Assembly (NCBI RefSeq): GCF_026262505.1
Contig: NC_067206.1
Coordinates: 930,001 to 994,000, forward strand
Length of the DNA stretch: 64,000 bases
Direction: 5' to 3'
Origin: Trichomonas vaginalis G3
Taxonomy: Eukaryota; Parabasalia; Trichomonadida; Trichomonadidae
Part shown: positions 30,168-42,450 of the stretch, piece after piece
Position numbering within the stretch: the stretch's first letter is position 1
Layout of the letters: each line of letters opens with the position of its first letter
Position numbers and translations under genes: made by a program
Notes under the pieces: model-generated
The model's database searches: none
Seen by the model: the letters and a program-made list of their open reading frames with translations, nothing else
What the model was told of the DNA's origin: nothing

Positions 30168-31043
30168 ATGATTCTGTTTCTTGTTTCTTATTGGGAAATA
30201 TGCAAGGATGCATATGATTCATCAAATTTTGGTCGTTGCCTGCAAAAGCAATACTCGGCTGGCACTCATTTCTCAAATGTTTCGACAACAAGTATTTATC
30301 TTCATACATCTTCGAAAAGTAATTTGAAAGTGACAAATGCAGAAGGTGAAGTTGTCGAAATGAAACCAGGAGAGCAGATATCATTTATTAACAGCAATGT
30401 CACAGCGAATTGTATCGAAAACGTCTGCCCGATCTCTTTTTGGAATCACAATGTGGATGCCGTCAATCAGTACTTCGTAAACGATGCGGCTGGTACAGTG
30501 TTCTCAATGGAAAATCAAACATTGGAAGATACATACTCAGTTTATTGCGATTTCGGAAATTACACAAAAATCAGTTTGAAATACATGAATCACTCGAGAG
30601 TTGGTAACACAGGTAGATTTTATTTTATGATAGAAAACAAAGAATTTAATTATTTGAGTTTACAAGACGATTTAGAATCATTTTATATTATGTCGCCTTT
30701 CATGCTGCAAGTGAGAAGTTCCAAGTATGTTTCTATTAGCTTTCGAATCGTTGCAGGCTCTATGATCCGACCTTCGACATATTTCCAAAAAGGAATTTCC
30801 AGCGGCGGTGTTTCGGTTTACAATGACATGAAGCTTACAAAGAAGAACGAAAATCCGAAGTTCCTCAAAATTACAAAAGTTTCGAAGGTAAATAACCTTT
30901 GGGTTCAATTAGAATTGATTTTTACAGTTGTTGGATCCTTAATACTACTTTTTACATTGAATATAATCATTATTCTTGCGGTAATTCATCACAAGAGGAA
31001 ACAAGAGTTTGTTCCTGAAGATGACCTTGGTTTGACTATATAA
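30168..31043 (+). CDS. Probable type I membrane glycoprotein
   Basis: This is a 291-aa host protein. A short hydrophobic N-terminus (MILFLVSYW) could be a weak signal peptide. The ectodomain of about 235 residues has several N-glycosylation sequons (NVS, NVT, NQT, NYT, NHS) and paired cysteines. A strong membrane span lies at about residues 246-272 (LIFTVVGSLILLFTLNIIIILAVI), followed by a basic stop-transfer HHKRKQ and a short acidic cytoplasmic tail ending DDLGLTI. It starts 60 bases right of the element 1 target duplication, so its promoter may be displaced or changed. The family is not recognised; it resembles trichomonad surface proteins in layout only. Confidence 0.65.
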   Translation: MILFLVSYWEICKDAYDSSNFGRCLQKQYSAGTHFSNVSTTSIYLHTSSKSNLKVTNAEGEVVEMKPGEQISFINSNVTANCIENVCPISFWNHNVDAVNQYFVNDAAGTVFSMENQTLEDTYSVYCDFGNYTKISLKYMNHSRVGNTGRFYFMIENKEFNYLSLQDDLESFYIMSPFMLQVRSSKYVSISFRIVAGSMIRPSTYFQKGISSGGVSVYNDMKLTKKNENPKFLKITKVSKVNNLWVQLELIFTVVGSLILLFTLNIIIILAVIHHKRKQEFVPEDDLGLTI

Positions 31044-31429
31044 TGCGTAATACTTACCTCATCGAATTCTAAACTGTTAATTATGAATTTCATATTGATT
31101 ACTTTTTGTCAGTCATAAAAATCATGAAATGGATATACCTTTACTTAGTTTTGATGTTTTAATGTTTATTTTTATGTTTTATCCAACATTTATCGAAATT
31201 GTAATGATCTTTTATGGCAACTGTAAAATTTGTGAATAAAATACCATATAAAAATGATATTTATTTTATTTTAAGTAGGATGATCTACTTTAGAAGATGT
31301 TCTTATATATGATATTTGTAAATTCAAGTTATTGTATAGTTTTATAATGTAAAGATGATTTATGCAAATAGCAAAAATATTTATTCAAACAATTTATAAA
31401 CAAACATCAAACAAATATGTAAAAATATC
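31044..31429. other. Convergent intergenic spacer
   Basis: AT-rich spacer between two convergent host genes. No repeats, RNA genes or coding frames were recognised. Confidence 0.4.
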
Positions 31430-34400
31430 TTATAAAATGTTAATATTTGGATAATTTTGTTTCATTATCTCTTTTGCTTTCTCTATACCATATTTCTCTA
31501 TACAAAACTTCGCGTGAGTAACGTAAATCTGCAAATTTTCTTTGTCCTTCAAAATCAATAATCTTTTTTCAAATTCAGCTTCATCTTTGAGGGATCTCGC
31601 GAATTCATGTAATAATAAACCTAATTCTATACTTGGACATCTTGTAAACAAGTCAAAAGTCTTTTGGTAAACCAATTTTTCTCTTTTTTCGAAGATATCC
31701 TGAATTTCCAAAACCAAACTTTGAGAAAAGAAAGACAAATTAAATATCTCTTCAACCAAACTCGGATATATATCAACCAAATGGTGTAGCAAAGATATAC
31801 TCGAATCGAAAACAGGTGATTTCGGGAATATCATGAAAACAGAAGTGAATTCCATCAACAAAGGATGGAAATTTCCAAATTTTTCTTTGTTCATCAACAA
31901 TTTCAAGATAAAAGGTATCAAGCATTCAACAGTTTTGTTGTTCCTTGCAACCTCGTATATCAAAGGAATCAAATTATCAACAAAATTCACAATAAATGTC
32001 ACAACATTTATAGAAGAATCAATTTGTATAAATTGAGTGGCTCCAACTAAAGAAGAAGACACAAAAGAAGGAATTCCTGACTTCAAATTCTGTATAAAAT
32101 CAGTGACATTCATTGAAGGAATGGCAATCTTGTTGTTTGTAACAAAATAAGAGGCAGAATTAAAATATAAAAAGTGACACTTATTTTGAGGAAGAAATTA
32201 TTCAAAAACTCAAAAATAATTTTTTGTTCGTTTGAAATTTGGACTAACAAATAAAGTAGATGTCTAAATTCGTAGTACACTGATGCAGAATCAATATTAA
32301 TTATGTCTTCAAGTTGTCCAATAACTAGAGCAACAATAGAATTGTATTCCATTGTCATTTTTCTTTGCCTCAAATTAACAATCGCTGCTAAAATAAATCT
32401 CAATAAAACACAACAGTGTTTCGATGTAGGCAAACTAATAAACAATGCCAAGTTCTGTGAAATAAAATCATTAATGATAATTCCACTAAAAGTGACAAAA
32501 GAAGACGATAACAATTGAGAGAAAACCTTAAATGACTTAGTTTTAAATTCTTCAACATCTTGTAAGACTGTGTTGAAATAATCTGGATCAACTATAGCTA
32601 ATGCTTCTATTAAGTCATAATCTGATATTCGTAATAAATCATATGGACTGTCACTTTTTGAAATTTCCAAAATTTTGGTTTTGATTTTTTCTGGAAATTC
32701 AGAAATTTTCAAATTCAATAGTTTTATCGTCATTGGCAAAACGGTTATTTCCATAAACATATCATTTTGTAGTATAAGATCTCTGTCAATAGAAATGCTG
32801 TTCTTGAGACAGTATTTCAAGCAAATTTTCAATGATTTCGTGTCATTTTCTGACAAAATGAAATTCAAAATTTCTTTCATGAAATCATTTGACAAAACAA
32901 ATTGGGTATTCTCCAAAAATGAACAGATCAGTGGTATGTTCTTTATTAATTTGTTTTCTTTCATCTCTTTAGAAATAGAAATTTTGTCAATTTTGTCAAT
33001 TTTTTTAAAGAAAACGTCACTTTTTCTGTTTTATATGGTGTGTTTTTGATTTTATAGAAAATTAGAGGATTTTCTTCAATTAACTTCTCTAGTCCATCGA
33101 AAATGATGATATCCTTATGCAGCATTGCGAATTCCAAGTGATCTCTGTCTAGATCTTGTATTTTCTTGACTTCTTTCTGTATTTTGTTTGATTTCATAAA
33201 ATCTATCAATTCAAAGTTCATTTTTTCATCTGTACAGCTCCATTTCGAAAACTCTGTGTCTTGTATATACTTAATCACTCTGTTTTTAGCATCAGAAACT
33301 CCATTATTCGCCAACATCAGCAATGACAATGAAAACTCATCGATTACAAACTTTACGACTGATTTTCCAAGTACTGCACATAATCTGAACATCAGAGGTG
33401 GTCCTGTTATTGGATCTATGATGATTTGGAGTGTCGGTAATGTAGATAACGCTTTTTCATGGTCATTTCTGTCAATTAACACGAAACAATAGAACAACAA
33501 GTCAGGATCAGTACATCTCTGCTCAATTAAGTACTTTTCGATGACAATTTGTACTTCATTTGGAATTTTGCATTTTGTTTCAGCAAAAGTTTGCAACAGG
33601 TTGCTGCGACTTTGTTATCTGATGTATATAAGAACGTGTTGATGACCGATGACCAAAGTTCAGTATCTGTTGTAATTAAAGTCACATTTGTTGAAATTGC
33701 CTTTTCTAGAGCGTCATTATCGAAAATAGGGATCATTGCCATGCATATCCAGAACAATGTGTATGTATCTTCTAAAATTTCTGGAGGAATTTTACAAATA
33801 AATTCAAAACAGCTTTTTGTTGGTCCAAGAACAATTTTATGGTGTATCTCTGGATGGTTGACAATATCTGTATCATAAGACTCCAACAATGTCGATGGCG
33901 GACACGTGGTATTTCTGTTTGTATTTCTAATGTAGAGAGGAATCTGAGTAAAGTTGCCGTAAGAGTTTATCAGGAATTCAAAACAGTATTCCCTTATCTC
34001 AGGAGTGATGTAGTCTATCTTAATATACTTCAAAAAGTGGAAAGTCATGGAAATAGAAGCCATTGACTCGCAATACAAGATACATTCATAAGCTATTGGA
34101 ATAAATGTCTTAAATTCTTCAACATCGAATGATGAAGCGAGAATTGATAATAATTGGAATCTTCTAGCGACAACGAAGTCATCTGACCAGTTAGAAAGTG
34201 ATATTTTGTACAGCAATGACCCAATTGTCTTATAAGAAGTGATCGTATTCAATGAGTTCATGGCAGCTTCTGATAATTTCGTGTTTGGAGACAAAGAAAA
34301 AGAAAGTAATCGATCAACTTCTATTCCGAGTAAAGCAGGAATCATCGATTCAGCAATTCTGTGGTCGATTACCGATATCAAGTTTGAGACCTCCATGTCC

Positions 34401-35659
34401 TGTACCCAGTTCTTGTTGTTTTTCTTCAGAATGTTCAATAGAACTCGTATGTGTTTGTCACCTTTGTAATATCTAAGGAATGAATTGACACAACTCGCGA
34501 ATCCTTCGACATATGAACAGTAAACATCATTTTCTGAGTTCTCAAACTGGATGAAGAGGTCAATGGCTTTATCGTAATCAACTGTATCTTGGTTTGCGCT
34601 GATGAATTTACCTAAAGCAAGAAGTTGTGCCGATTTTAATGAATCACTTTCTGTTTTGTCTTTGAAAATGTCATCAAGAGATAGAGATAACTGTAGTAAG
34701 AGTCTGTTGAAGTGTAACGGAAGAGTTCTAGAACTTACTTCTTTGATTCTGTCGCATATTAAATTGTAATAATCTGTATTCTTGTATTTTTTGAGTAAAA
34801 TGCTGTAGACTGAACACGCGTATTCAAATTCAAGGAATTTTGGGGGATCTTTTGTAAAATCAGCGAATGCTTGGTCAGCAAAAATTCTTTGACCGTCAAC
34901 TCCAAATAATTCGAATATTTCGTAGTCTCCGAGTAATACAGGGCCAAGAGCTGATACTGCTTGTATTATCATGTTCTCTGCAAAAAGACTCTTTAGCGTT
35001 TGAACCATTTTTTGTTTGTTTAAAAGTACGAGTTGATACACGGAATTGGTGTAAGAAGATGTAATGTTGCCACTACAGCCGAAGTATATTGATCTAAGTA
35101 ATGCTTGTGGATAAGATATTGGCAATGAAGTCATTAAAGGAATAATATTTGGCAAATATTGGATATATTCAGATGGATCTGACTGGAAATGATCCATCGC
35201 TGGTACTTTTATAATGAAATCTTGCATATGAACTGGAGATACGAATTTTGATAAGAAAACAAAAGTGCTAATGATGGCTATTGATGATTTTGGTAATATC
35301 TTGCGATTGGATATTGCATTTCCGAATGAAGTTATCATCTCTTTCGGATAAAATATTGTAGTTGTGATCAAAAGTGCACCAAGAACTGAATAACTTGTAA
35401 CTCTGACATTTGCATTATCATGTTCTGTAAAATTTAAGATTGTTGTTAAGACTGATTGAAGAGAGTCATTTGGATCATTTTGGATAATATTTCTAATCCA
35501 TTGATAACTCACGATTCTTCTGAATTTACCTAATGCTGTTGTTATCTCAAGTGCATCTTCACTCTTCGATGTATCAAAGTCATGCAAAACTTTAAAGATT
35601 GGACAATTTTGCACAACAAAAGACATCGTATTGAAAAAATTCTTTTTTGTGGATTTCAT
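31430..35659 (-). pseudogene. Large HEAT-like helical repeat protein, three frameshifts
   Basis: Coding sequence runs from the ATG at 35659 (MKSTKKNFFNTMSF) to the stop at 31430, about 1,400 residues of alpha-helical repeats without other domains. Four pieces follow each other in shifted phase. Changes occur near 33590, in an A5 run at about 33020, and in a T5 run at about 32175. In each case the correct phase is open well upstream of the nominal start of the next piece, so these are indels within one gene. Two pieces happen to meet at ATGA overlaps (32961-32964 and 32110-32113). It is likely an adaptor or scaffold of the HEAT/armadillo class. It could be a recent pseudogene or contain assembly errors. 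Confidence 0.6.
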
Positions 35660-36354
35660 AAAAGATAAAAAAAATTCATGGGAGTTTTGGTCTCAAGGTT
35701 CTGAGTTTTAGAGCTAAATACAATGGCATTGAAATGCTAATTAGGAAGAACGATCGTTCATCGTAGCATTTATATGTGGTATTCTCTGATGGAACATTCA
35801 GAAAGTTATTCATCAATAGTTATATTAGAATCTGCGAGTATTGGTGAATTCTCATATAGTTGATTCTATTCACAGCATATAGTTCAATTAGACTAACTTT
35901 TTAATAGTCCCAAAATATATTTAGTTGAACTAAGACTATATTACCTGTATTTATAAAAGGAATCAATAGAGTAATTACGGCATGTGACAAGTCCATAGTT
36001 AAATTAATTCTTCTAGAAATTTGAGAATACATTATATGTTTCTATTGTATTTATTTCATTCATATGTGCATAATTTTAATTGCATAAAGATACAAATTAA
36101 AAATAAGAGTATAAATAGAATATTTATACATAGAAAAGAAAAAAATATATGATAACTATATATTTTTGATGTTCTTTGTATAATGGAATGCATTACATGA
36201 ATTTTTGATCATTTGGAGCTTTAATATATAGCATAATTACATTAGCTTCACGCAAATAAAATGAATGATATTGCTGTCTTGTATAATATGTTAATTAGCA
36301 ATAAATTTTTCTGCGCAAAATGAAAATTATATTAATCTCTTTGAGATTGGAGTA
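35660..36354. other. Host spacer left of element 2
   Basis: About 700 bases of AT-rich DNA upstream of the helical-repeat gene. No coding frame, repeat family member or RNA was recognised. The last six bases before the element (AAAGAA, 36355-36360) are its probable target duplication. Confidence 0.4.
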
Positions 36355-36360
36355 AAAGAA

Positions 36361-37445
36361 AAAAAAAAAAAAAAAAAAAAAAAAAGGGAGTGGGGCTTCC
36401 AGGCACTTCGTGCCTTCTAGCCCTGAAGATGTTTAGTATAAATGAAGTCTTAGAGGACAAACATGACTATGAGTTTTGATATGACAAGATAGAATATGAG
36501 AGAGGTCCTATAAACCGGAGAAAGTGTTATATAAACATCTGTCATATTACTCAGAATATTATACAGAATTCAATAAAAATATATTTTAGGTGAAGAGGTG
36601 AGATTTCACCTGTTTTTTCACCTCATTTTTCACCTCTTGAATTTTCATGAATTTCATCGTAAAGACTTTGTCAAGATTTCATCGTAAAGACTTTGTCAAG
36701 ATTTCATCGTAAAGACTTTGTCAAAACTTCATCGTAAATGTTTTGTCAAGACTTCTTCTTCGTAAATGTTTTGTCAAGACTTCTTCGTAAATGTTTTGTC
36801 AAGACTTCTTCGTAAATGTTTTGTCAAGACTTCTTCGTAAATGTTTTGTCAAGACTTCTTCGTAATGAGTGTAAATGACCAAAAATAATGTTTAGGTGAA
36901 GAGGTGAGATTTCACCTGTTTTTTCACCTAATTTTTCACCTCGTGAATTTTCATGAATTTTACACCAAAAATAATGTTTAGGTGAAGAGGTGAGATTTCA
37001 CCTGTTTTTTCACCTAATTTTTCACCCTCTTGAATTTTCATGAAATTTACACCAAAAATAATGTTTAGGTGAAGAGGTGAGATTTCACCTGTTTTTTCAC
37101 CTCTTTTCTCACCTCTTGAATTTTCATGAAATTTACACCAAAAATAATGTTTAGGTGAAGAGGTGAGATTTCACCTGTTTTTTCACCTAATTTTTCACCC
37201 TCTTGAATTTTCATGAAATTTACACCAAAAATATACTACTAGGGTCATTTACGAAGAAATCTCAACAAAGTCTTTACGAAGAAATCTCAACAAAACATAG
37301 ACAAGAAAGTTCATGAGAAATTAGATGAAGAAGTCTTAACAAAGTCTTTACGAAGAAATTCATGAAAATTCAAGAGGTGAGAAATGAGGTGAAAAAAGAG
37401 GTGAAATCTCACCTCTTCACCTAAAATATATTTTTGGGTCATTTA
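36361..37445. repeat. Element 2 left terminal inverted repeat
   Basis: It pairs with 59588-60632. The order from the tip is: A25; a GGGAGTGGGG block; a hairpin AGGCAC-TTC-GTGCCT; a ~85-bp fragment of the element's own methyltransferase gene (about 36449-36530); then arrays of two repeat kinds. The first kind is the dyad unit AGGTGAAGAGGTGAGATTTC plus ACCT followed by further TCACC words. The second is the ~22-25-bp unit TTCGTAAATGTTTTGTCAAG and its variant CGTAAAGACTTTGTCAAG. The copy numbers differ slightly between the two arms. No gene lies here. Confidence 0.9.
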
Positions 37446-37533
37446 CACTCATTTACGAAGAAATCTCAACAAAGTCTTTACGAAGAAGTCACAATAAACA
37501 TCTGTCAAAAACCGCTTTTTAACTTCACTTAAA

Positions 37534-40500
37534 ATGCCACGTAAGCTACGTAAGAATATACGTAAGAGGAAGAGAGCATTGAAACATCCAATAGTAAAAC
37601 TGACACCACAACAACAGTTGCAACAACAAATGCTGAATGACCCCACTATGTTGCAACAAATGTCAAGCAATCCTATGCTTTTAAACCGAGTTGTTGGTGC
37701 ACAGAGTGGAGGTTTAAGAGCGGCACTTTTAGCGAAAATGGCAGGCTATGGTGGAGCTGCAGACGGAACAGCCTATAACCCTCAAAGTCAAATGAATTTG
37801 AGTTCACTCAAAAATCAAATAACAGATGTCAAAAAGTCAAACATAGACATACAGAAGCAAATAAGTGAAAACGAAAAGAAACTAGAATATGACAGACACA
37901 CAAAGAAACTCAATGAGTTAAACGTAGAGAAAAAGAAGAAAGAAGAACAACTGAAAGAACTAAGTACAGAGGAATATGCGAAAAAAAGTGTCAGAAAAAG
38001 CAGCAGAAGTAGCAAAAATGGAACAAGATGTTATAAATTTGAAAAACCATACTACTCAATATAAAGTACTGAAAGATGAAGAGATAAAACAAAAAGCCCT
38101 GAAGACATATATGGATAGCGATGAGTATAAAAAAGAAGTTGAAGCAAATGTAAAGGCAGAAAAAACTTTTACAGTTGCAAAACCAAACCGTACAGTATGA
38201 AAACTTAGCACAAGAAAGTAAAAATAACGACGCAGCCATGCAAAAGGCAATGAAAAGCGCAGAATATATAAAAGCTAATAATGACTGGTTAGATGCCCAA
38301 GCCAACGCTAAAGCAGCCCAACTTATAGGGTCAATAAGGACAAAAATACAAGCGGATGAAGACAGTTCAAATGAAGCTTTAACAAATGCTGACTTTAAGA
38401 ACGCTTTCGAAGCTCTTCATAGTAAGGTGAAACAAGTGAACGACTTCTCATCTGGAAAGAAACTGAAGTCTGAAGGTTTCGACAAAGAGTTAAAAGAAGT
38501 AGCACAAAATATGACGAAAATAACAGATGCAGCAACGAGACAGGCAGTTCAAAGTGCCTATGACGCCGTTAGAGCAACTGTTGTGAAAAGTCAAGAAAAA
38601 GAGTTACAACAGACCAAAACAGACCTAGTAAATGCTTTCTTAAAAACGAAAAGTCAGGTAGGACATTACGCTGCAGATGGAACATATGTGCCAGCTGGTG
38701 GAACTTATGTACCAGCTGGTGGAACTTATATACTAGCTAGTGGAACTTATATACCACCAAACCCTCCAAGAGAAGCACCTGCACCAGGACTACCTAACAC
38801 ATTTACATCGTCACATGGACACAGACACAGGCATGCACCAAAACCAACACAACAACAACAACAACAACCACCTCCACAACCAGCACAACAACCAACAGTT
38901 CAAAACACTGCACCACAACCAACAGTTCAAAACACTGCACCACAACCAATAGTTCAAAACACTGCACAGCAACAACCACAAACAGAGCAAGGACATAAAA
39001 GAAGTAGAGAACAAGGAAACCAAGAATTCTTAAAAATGCTTAAAGAAGACTATGGTTACCCAGATACTCTTGACTTTAGTGACAGATATAAAGAAGCTAT
39101 TAGAAAGTTCAAGGAAGGAAATACTGACCCGAACCTATTTAGCTTTATGGCTCAGCACCAAATGGGATATAATTTCAAACCTGGAAAATACAAGCTCGCT
39201 AAGGGATATGATTTAATAGCATATCATCCAAATGACATGACTGAATTTACTCCGAGATATTTGGTGTCAGAGCTAAATGACAATTCAACTCTCTTCATGA
39301 AACGCGTAAAAAATAGAGACGGAACGAAAGAAGAAAGGTTTATGAGTCCGGATGACTTAGATAGGGAACTTGTTAAAAACGGTCTCGGAATATATGAAAT
39401 GCCAGCAGATGAGGTACAAGAAACTCCACAGGAAGAAGTTCAGATACAACCAGACATGGAAGAAATAGTTCAGCAACAACAGCTAGAAGAGCCTGAAGGA
39501 AACGAACAAGTCCTTCCTTTGGAAACTAACTTCACAGAACTAGATGAAGATTTGGAACAGCCGAAAAATCTTGACCCTCAACAAGAGTATGCGGAGAATA
39601 TGGAATATTTCCAAGAGTCTAAAAAAATTCGGCTGACATAGTAGAGAATATCGAAAAATGTTTGCCGACATACAAAAGACTCCAACACCAGATGAAAATA
39701 TTCAGCATAGAATGGAAGCAAAGAAAAGTCACAAATACAACCCTTTTTACTTACGAGCATTTAACGTTCAATCTTCGGATGAAACTCGGTGAAAATAAAA
39801 GGTTAAATTTCAAGAAAACATATAGAAATGAAACATTGTTTAAAGTTCATTCAGAACCTAACCAAGATGGAAACAAACCTACTTTTGTTTCTGCAGACGA
39901 TGGAACTACAATGAGATGGGGTCATAAAGCTAACCCGGATAGGTGGTTCATAAACTTACAACCACAATTCCAAGAAGTTGTAGACGCAATGGAAGTCAAT
40001 GGTGAACGAGACATAGCTGGTATTTTAAGCGCGGCTTTAATGCCATTGAAAGATATGAAACATGCAGATATTTTGGACCAGTATGAAATGAACATGGCTG
40101 ATGGAAATATAACACCTGACGTTCTAGAACATTTATCTCAAAGAACTACACAGAACCATAAAGATGGTATATTTGGTGAAGAGTTTAGAAAGAAAGTTAG
40201 GGAGAGAGAAGGAAGAGAACCTATTGTACATGACCTTGCAAACGAAAGTTTGCAAAATGTCATAAAAACTTACTTTGCAGACAATGAACCGAGAAGGGAT
40301 GAATATTTAAGAAAACTCAAATGGACAGTACCAAATGAAATGTTAGTATTGAAAAACATGTTCCTTGACAAAATAAAACCAACTACAGAAATAAATGACG
40401 CAAGACTGAAAGATTGGGTAAAAGCTTTCCCATTCACAAAAGATATTATTGGTAACATGGAAAGAAAACCAGAATGGCTACAAAAACATATATTTGGAAA

Positions 40501-40810
40501 CGAGCTTATTCCATATGGACAGGCACTGTTTGAAGAGCTTGAACCGGAAACTCAGGAAAGAGTCATGCAAACAATACGCGACGACTCAAATACAAACTAT
40601 GACAAAATCTTTCTAGGATATAGGTTACCTGAGATGGGCGACCAGAGCCAAAAGGCAAAAAGGACATGGGAAATTTGCAACATACTAGATGAACATAATG
40701 CAAAGATGCAACAACTTCAAGCAGAGGGCAATGAAGGAAAAAGAAGAGTTAAAAACTCAGCCAGGAAGAAAGTAAAGCTTGGTCGGAGTGGGTTCTATTA
40801 TGACATATAA
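37534..40810 (+). pseudogene. Very large basic-ended structural-type protein, three or four frameshifts
   Basis: The ATG at 37534 (MPRKLRKNIRKRKRALKH) is followed by collinear pieces in shifting phase to the stop at 40808-40810, about 1,090 residues. Breaks are near 37985, 38185 and 39640. Features in order are a basic N-terminus, a Gln-rich block, a long coiled coil (DVKKSNIDIQKQISENEKKL), GTYVPAG tandem repeats (about 38680-38750), a His/Gln/Pro-rich region with three PTVQNTAPQ repeats, a globular region, an acidic Gln-rich linker, a second globular region, and a basic C-terminus (KRRVKNSARKKVKLG). It lies directly upstream of the capsid gene. A core or scaffolding role is possible. Family unknown. 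Confidence 0.55.
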
Positions 40811-40842
40811 ATCCAACTATTCTATATTTTTACTCATATGAA

Positions 40843-42450
40843 ATGTACGCCGCTCAGAATATAACGCCAACAGTTTTGGATGCTATGAATGGAAATGTTT
40901 CCGAATGGTATAACGAATGCGACAATGCCATTAGAAGGTCAGAAATAGTTCCTGGAACTTACGAATATACAACTGCTGTTTCTTATGGAAACGTAGGTGA
41001 GTTTGGAGAAGGTTCTTCAACAACAGTAGATATTGCTTGCGACAGGTTTCATATAATTTCTATTGACAACTCTTTCTTATACGTGGAACAAGACATTGAA
41101 ATAAAACCTTCTGCTGACTTGAGAGGTAAGAAAGGTTGCAATGGAATTTTCTATGTCGGATACCAATATGCTCCAGAAGTTTTCATGGGATATAAGATAT
41201 ATTCTAACTCTGACTTAGTTCAAACAGTAACATGGGCAAACTATGAATGGTTCGCTTTGAGAAACTCAGTACAACCACAAGCTAGAGAACAAACAGACCA
41301 GTATGCAACTATTGAGAAAATAAGAAGACTTGACCCTAACGTTCCAGGAGTTTATGTTAACCTTTCTGGTTCAGATGGAAATGCTGTCACTAAAGTAAAA
41401 CTGAAACTTAGAGTTCCTTTGTCATCTTTCCTCATCTTCAGGTTTTTAAGATACTTGCCAAACTGGGCAGGAAAAATTTCTATTGAACTTACTCCAAGCA
41501 AAAATAACTTAGTCATTGCACCAACACAAGACCCATTCACTATTACAGAAGTAGTGGGAACAAATAAAATGTCATTCGCCGACTTTTGCAAAGACAAAGT
41601 TGACTTAGACTTTGGTTTCTCAAACCTCAACACTGAAGTAAACTATTATTTCAATGCTGCTGGAACTGCTTGGGACCCAGTTAAGTTCACATGCGAAAAG
41701 TTTGAATGCAAGAGAATAGAAAGCAGACTTGCAGTCTATATGTTGGACCCAGATATTTCAAATGCTTTAGCTGCCAAATATATTGCAGTTCCACTTATGT
41801 TCCCTATACACCAAATATCTGTCAAAGACTTTGCAGGTGAAGTTGGAAACCAAAGTGCTGACCCAGGTGCAAGAACAGATATTGCTTTAACAACTGCAAT
41901 GAAACATGCAGATACTCTGTTTGTACTGTTCAGACGAACTATAAATGACTATTCTTGTTTCTACAACCCTGGTATTAAATATCATATAAACATAGATGGC
42001 AAATATTATCCAAGAGAAGAATATTCTACAGTTGAGGATATGAGGTCATACAACTTGACATTAGATGCTATGAACTTTAACAACAACTTCACAACAACCA
42101 TTAACCCTGAAATGCAAAGTTCTATTATGCCATATGTGAAAGTATGGACTCATACAGGAGGTCAAAAAACTCAATATACAAATGGAGACCGTTCAAACTT
42201 TTGGCTTGGCATTCCATTTGCTGACTCAGAAGACTTTATGGGTGGTATTTCAACTGTTGGTACAGTTCAAATACAATATACTGGTGACAGAGACGGTCCA
42301 GATGAACTGAGAGCAAAGAAGTTTACAAAACCAATAGCACTTTTCACGGAAGATGCTCTTTTGAAGATTCGTTCGATGAAACCTGCTGGGGCTCCTCAGA
42401 TTGGCATAACGACAGCTTCCATCGAGCAGATTTTGGCAGCAGGTCAGTAA
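40843..42450 (+). CDS. mcp: Major capsid protein of element 2
   Basis: This intact 535-aa protein has its ATG at 40843. Its size and beta-rich pattern fit Polinton/PLV capsid proteins, which trimerise into pseudo-hexameric capsomers. Recognisable blocks are DRFHIISIDNSFLYVEQDI near residue 70, KVKLKLRVPLSSFLIFRFLRY near 190, and a second-barrel region with FPIHQISVKDF. A C-terminal NFWLGIPFADSEDFMGG follows. It is followed by the VSCCG gene and the penton candidate on the same strand, a capsid cluster. The assignment is by size, pattern and context. Fold prediction would settle it. Confidence 0.75.
   Translation: MYAAQNITPTVLDAMNGNVSEWYNECDNAIRRSEIVPGTYEYTTAVSYGNVGEFGEGSSTTVDIACDRFHIISIDNSFLYVEQDIEIKPSADLRGKKGCNGIFYVGYQYAPEVFMGYKIYSNSDLVQTVTWANYEWFALRNSVQPQAREQTDQYATIEKIRRLDPNVPGVYVNLSGSDGNAVTKVKLKLRVPLSSFLIFRFLRYLPNWAGKISIELTPSKNNLVIAPTQDPFTITEVVGTNKMSFADFCKDKVDLDFGFSNLNTEVNYYFNAAGTAWDPVKFTCEKFECKRIESRLAVYMLDPDISNALAAKYIAVPLMFPIHQISVKDFAGEVGNQSADPGARTDIALTTAMKHADTLFVLFRRTINDYSCFYNPGIKYHINIDGKYYPREEYSTVEDMRSYNLTLDAMNFNNNFTTTINPEMQSSIMPYVKVWTHTGGQKTQYTNGDRSNFWLGIPFADSEDFMGGISTVGTVQIQYTGDRDGPDELRAKKFTKPIALFTEDALLKIRSMKPAGAPQIGITTASIEQILAAGQ

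Noticed and set aside
32110-32964. ATGA stop/start overlaps as a viral-type termination-reinitiation system
   Set aside because: In both cases the downstream phase is protein-like well before its ATG, so a simple indel inside one long gene explains the pattern better.
36590-37440. Regularly spaced 22-25-bp repeats that could suggest a CRISPR array
   Set aside because: The units are directly tandem with no unique spacers, the host is a eukaryote, and no Cas genes are present. They are TIR satellite-type repeats.
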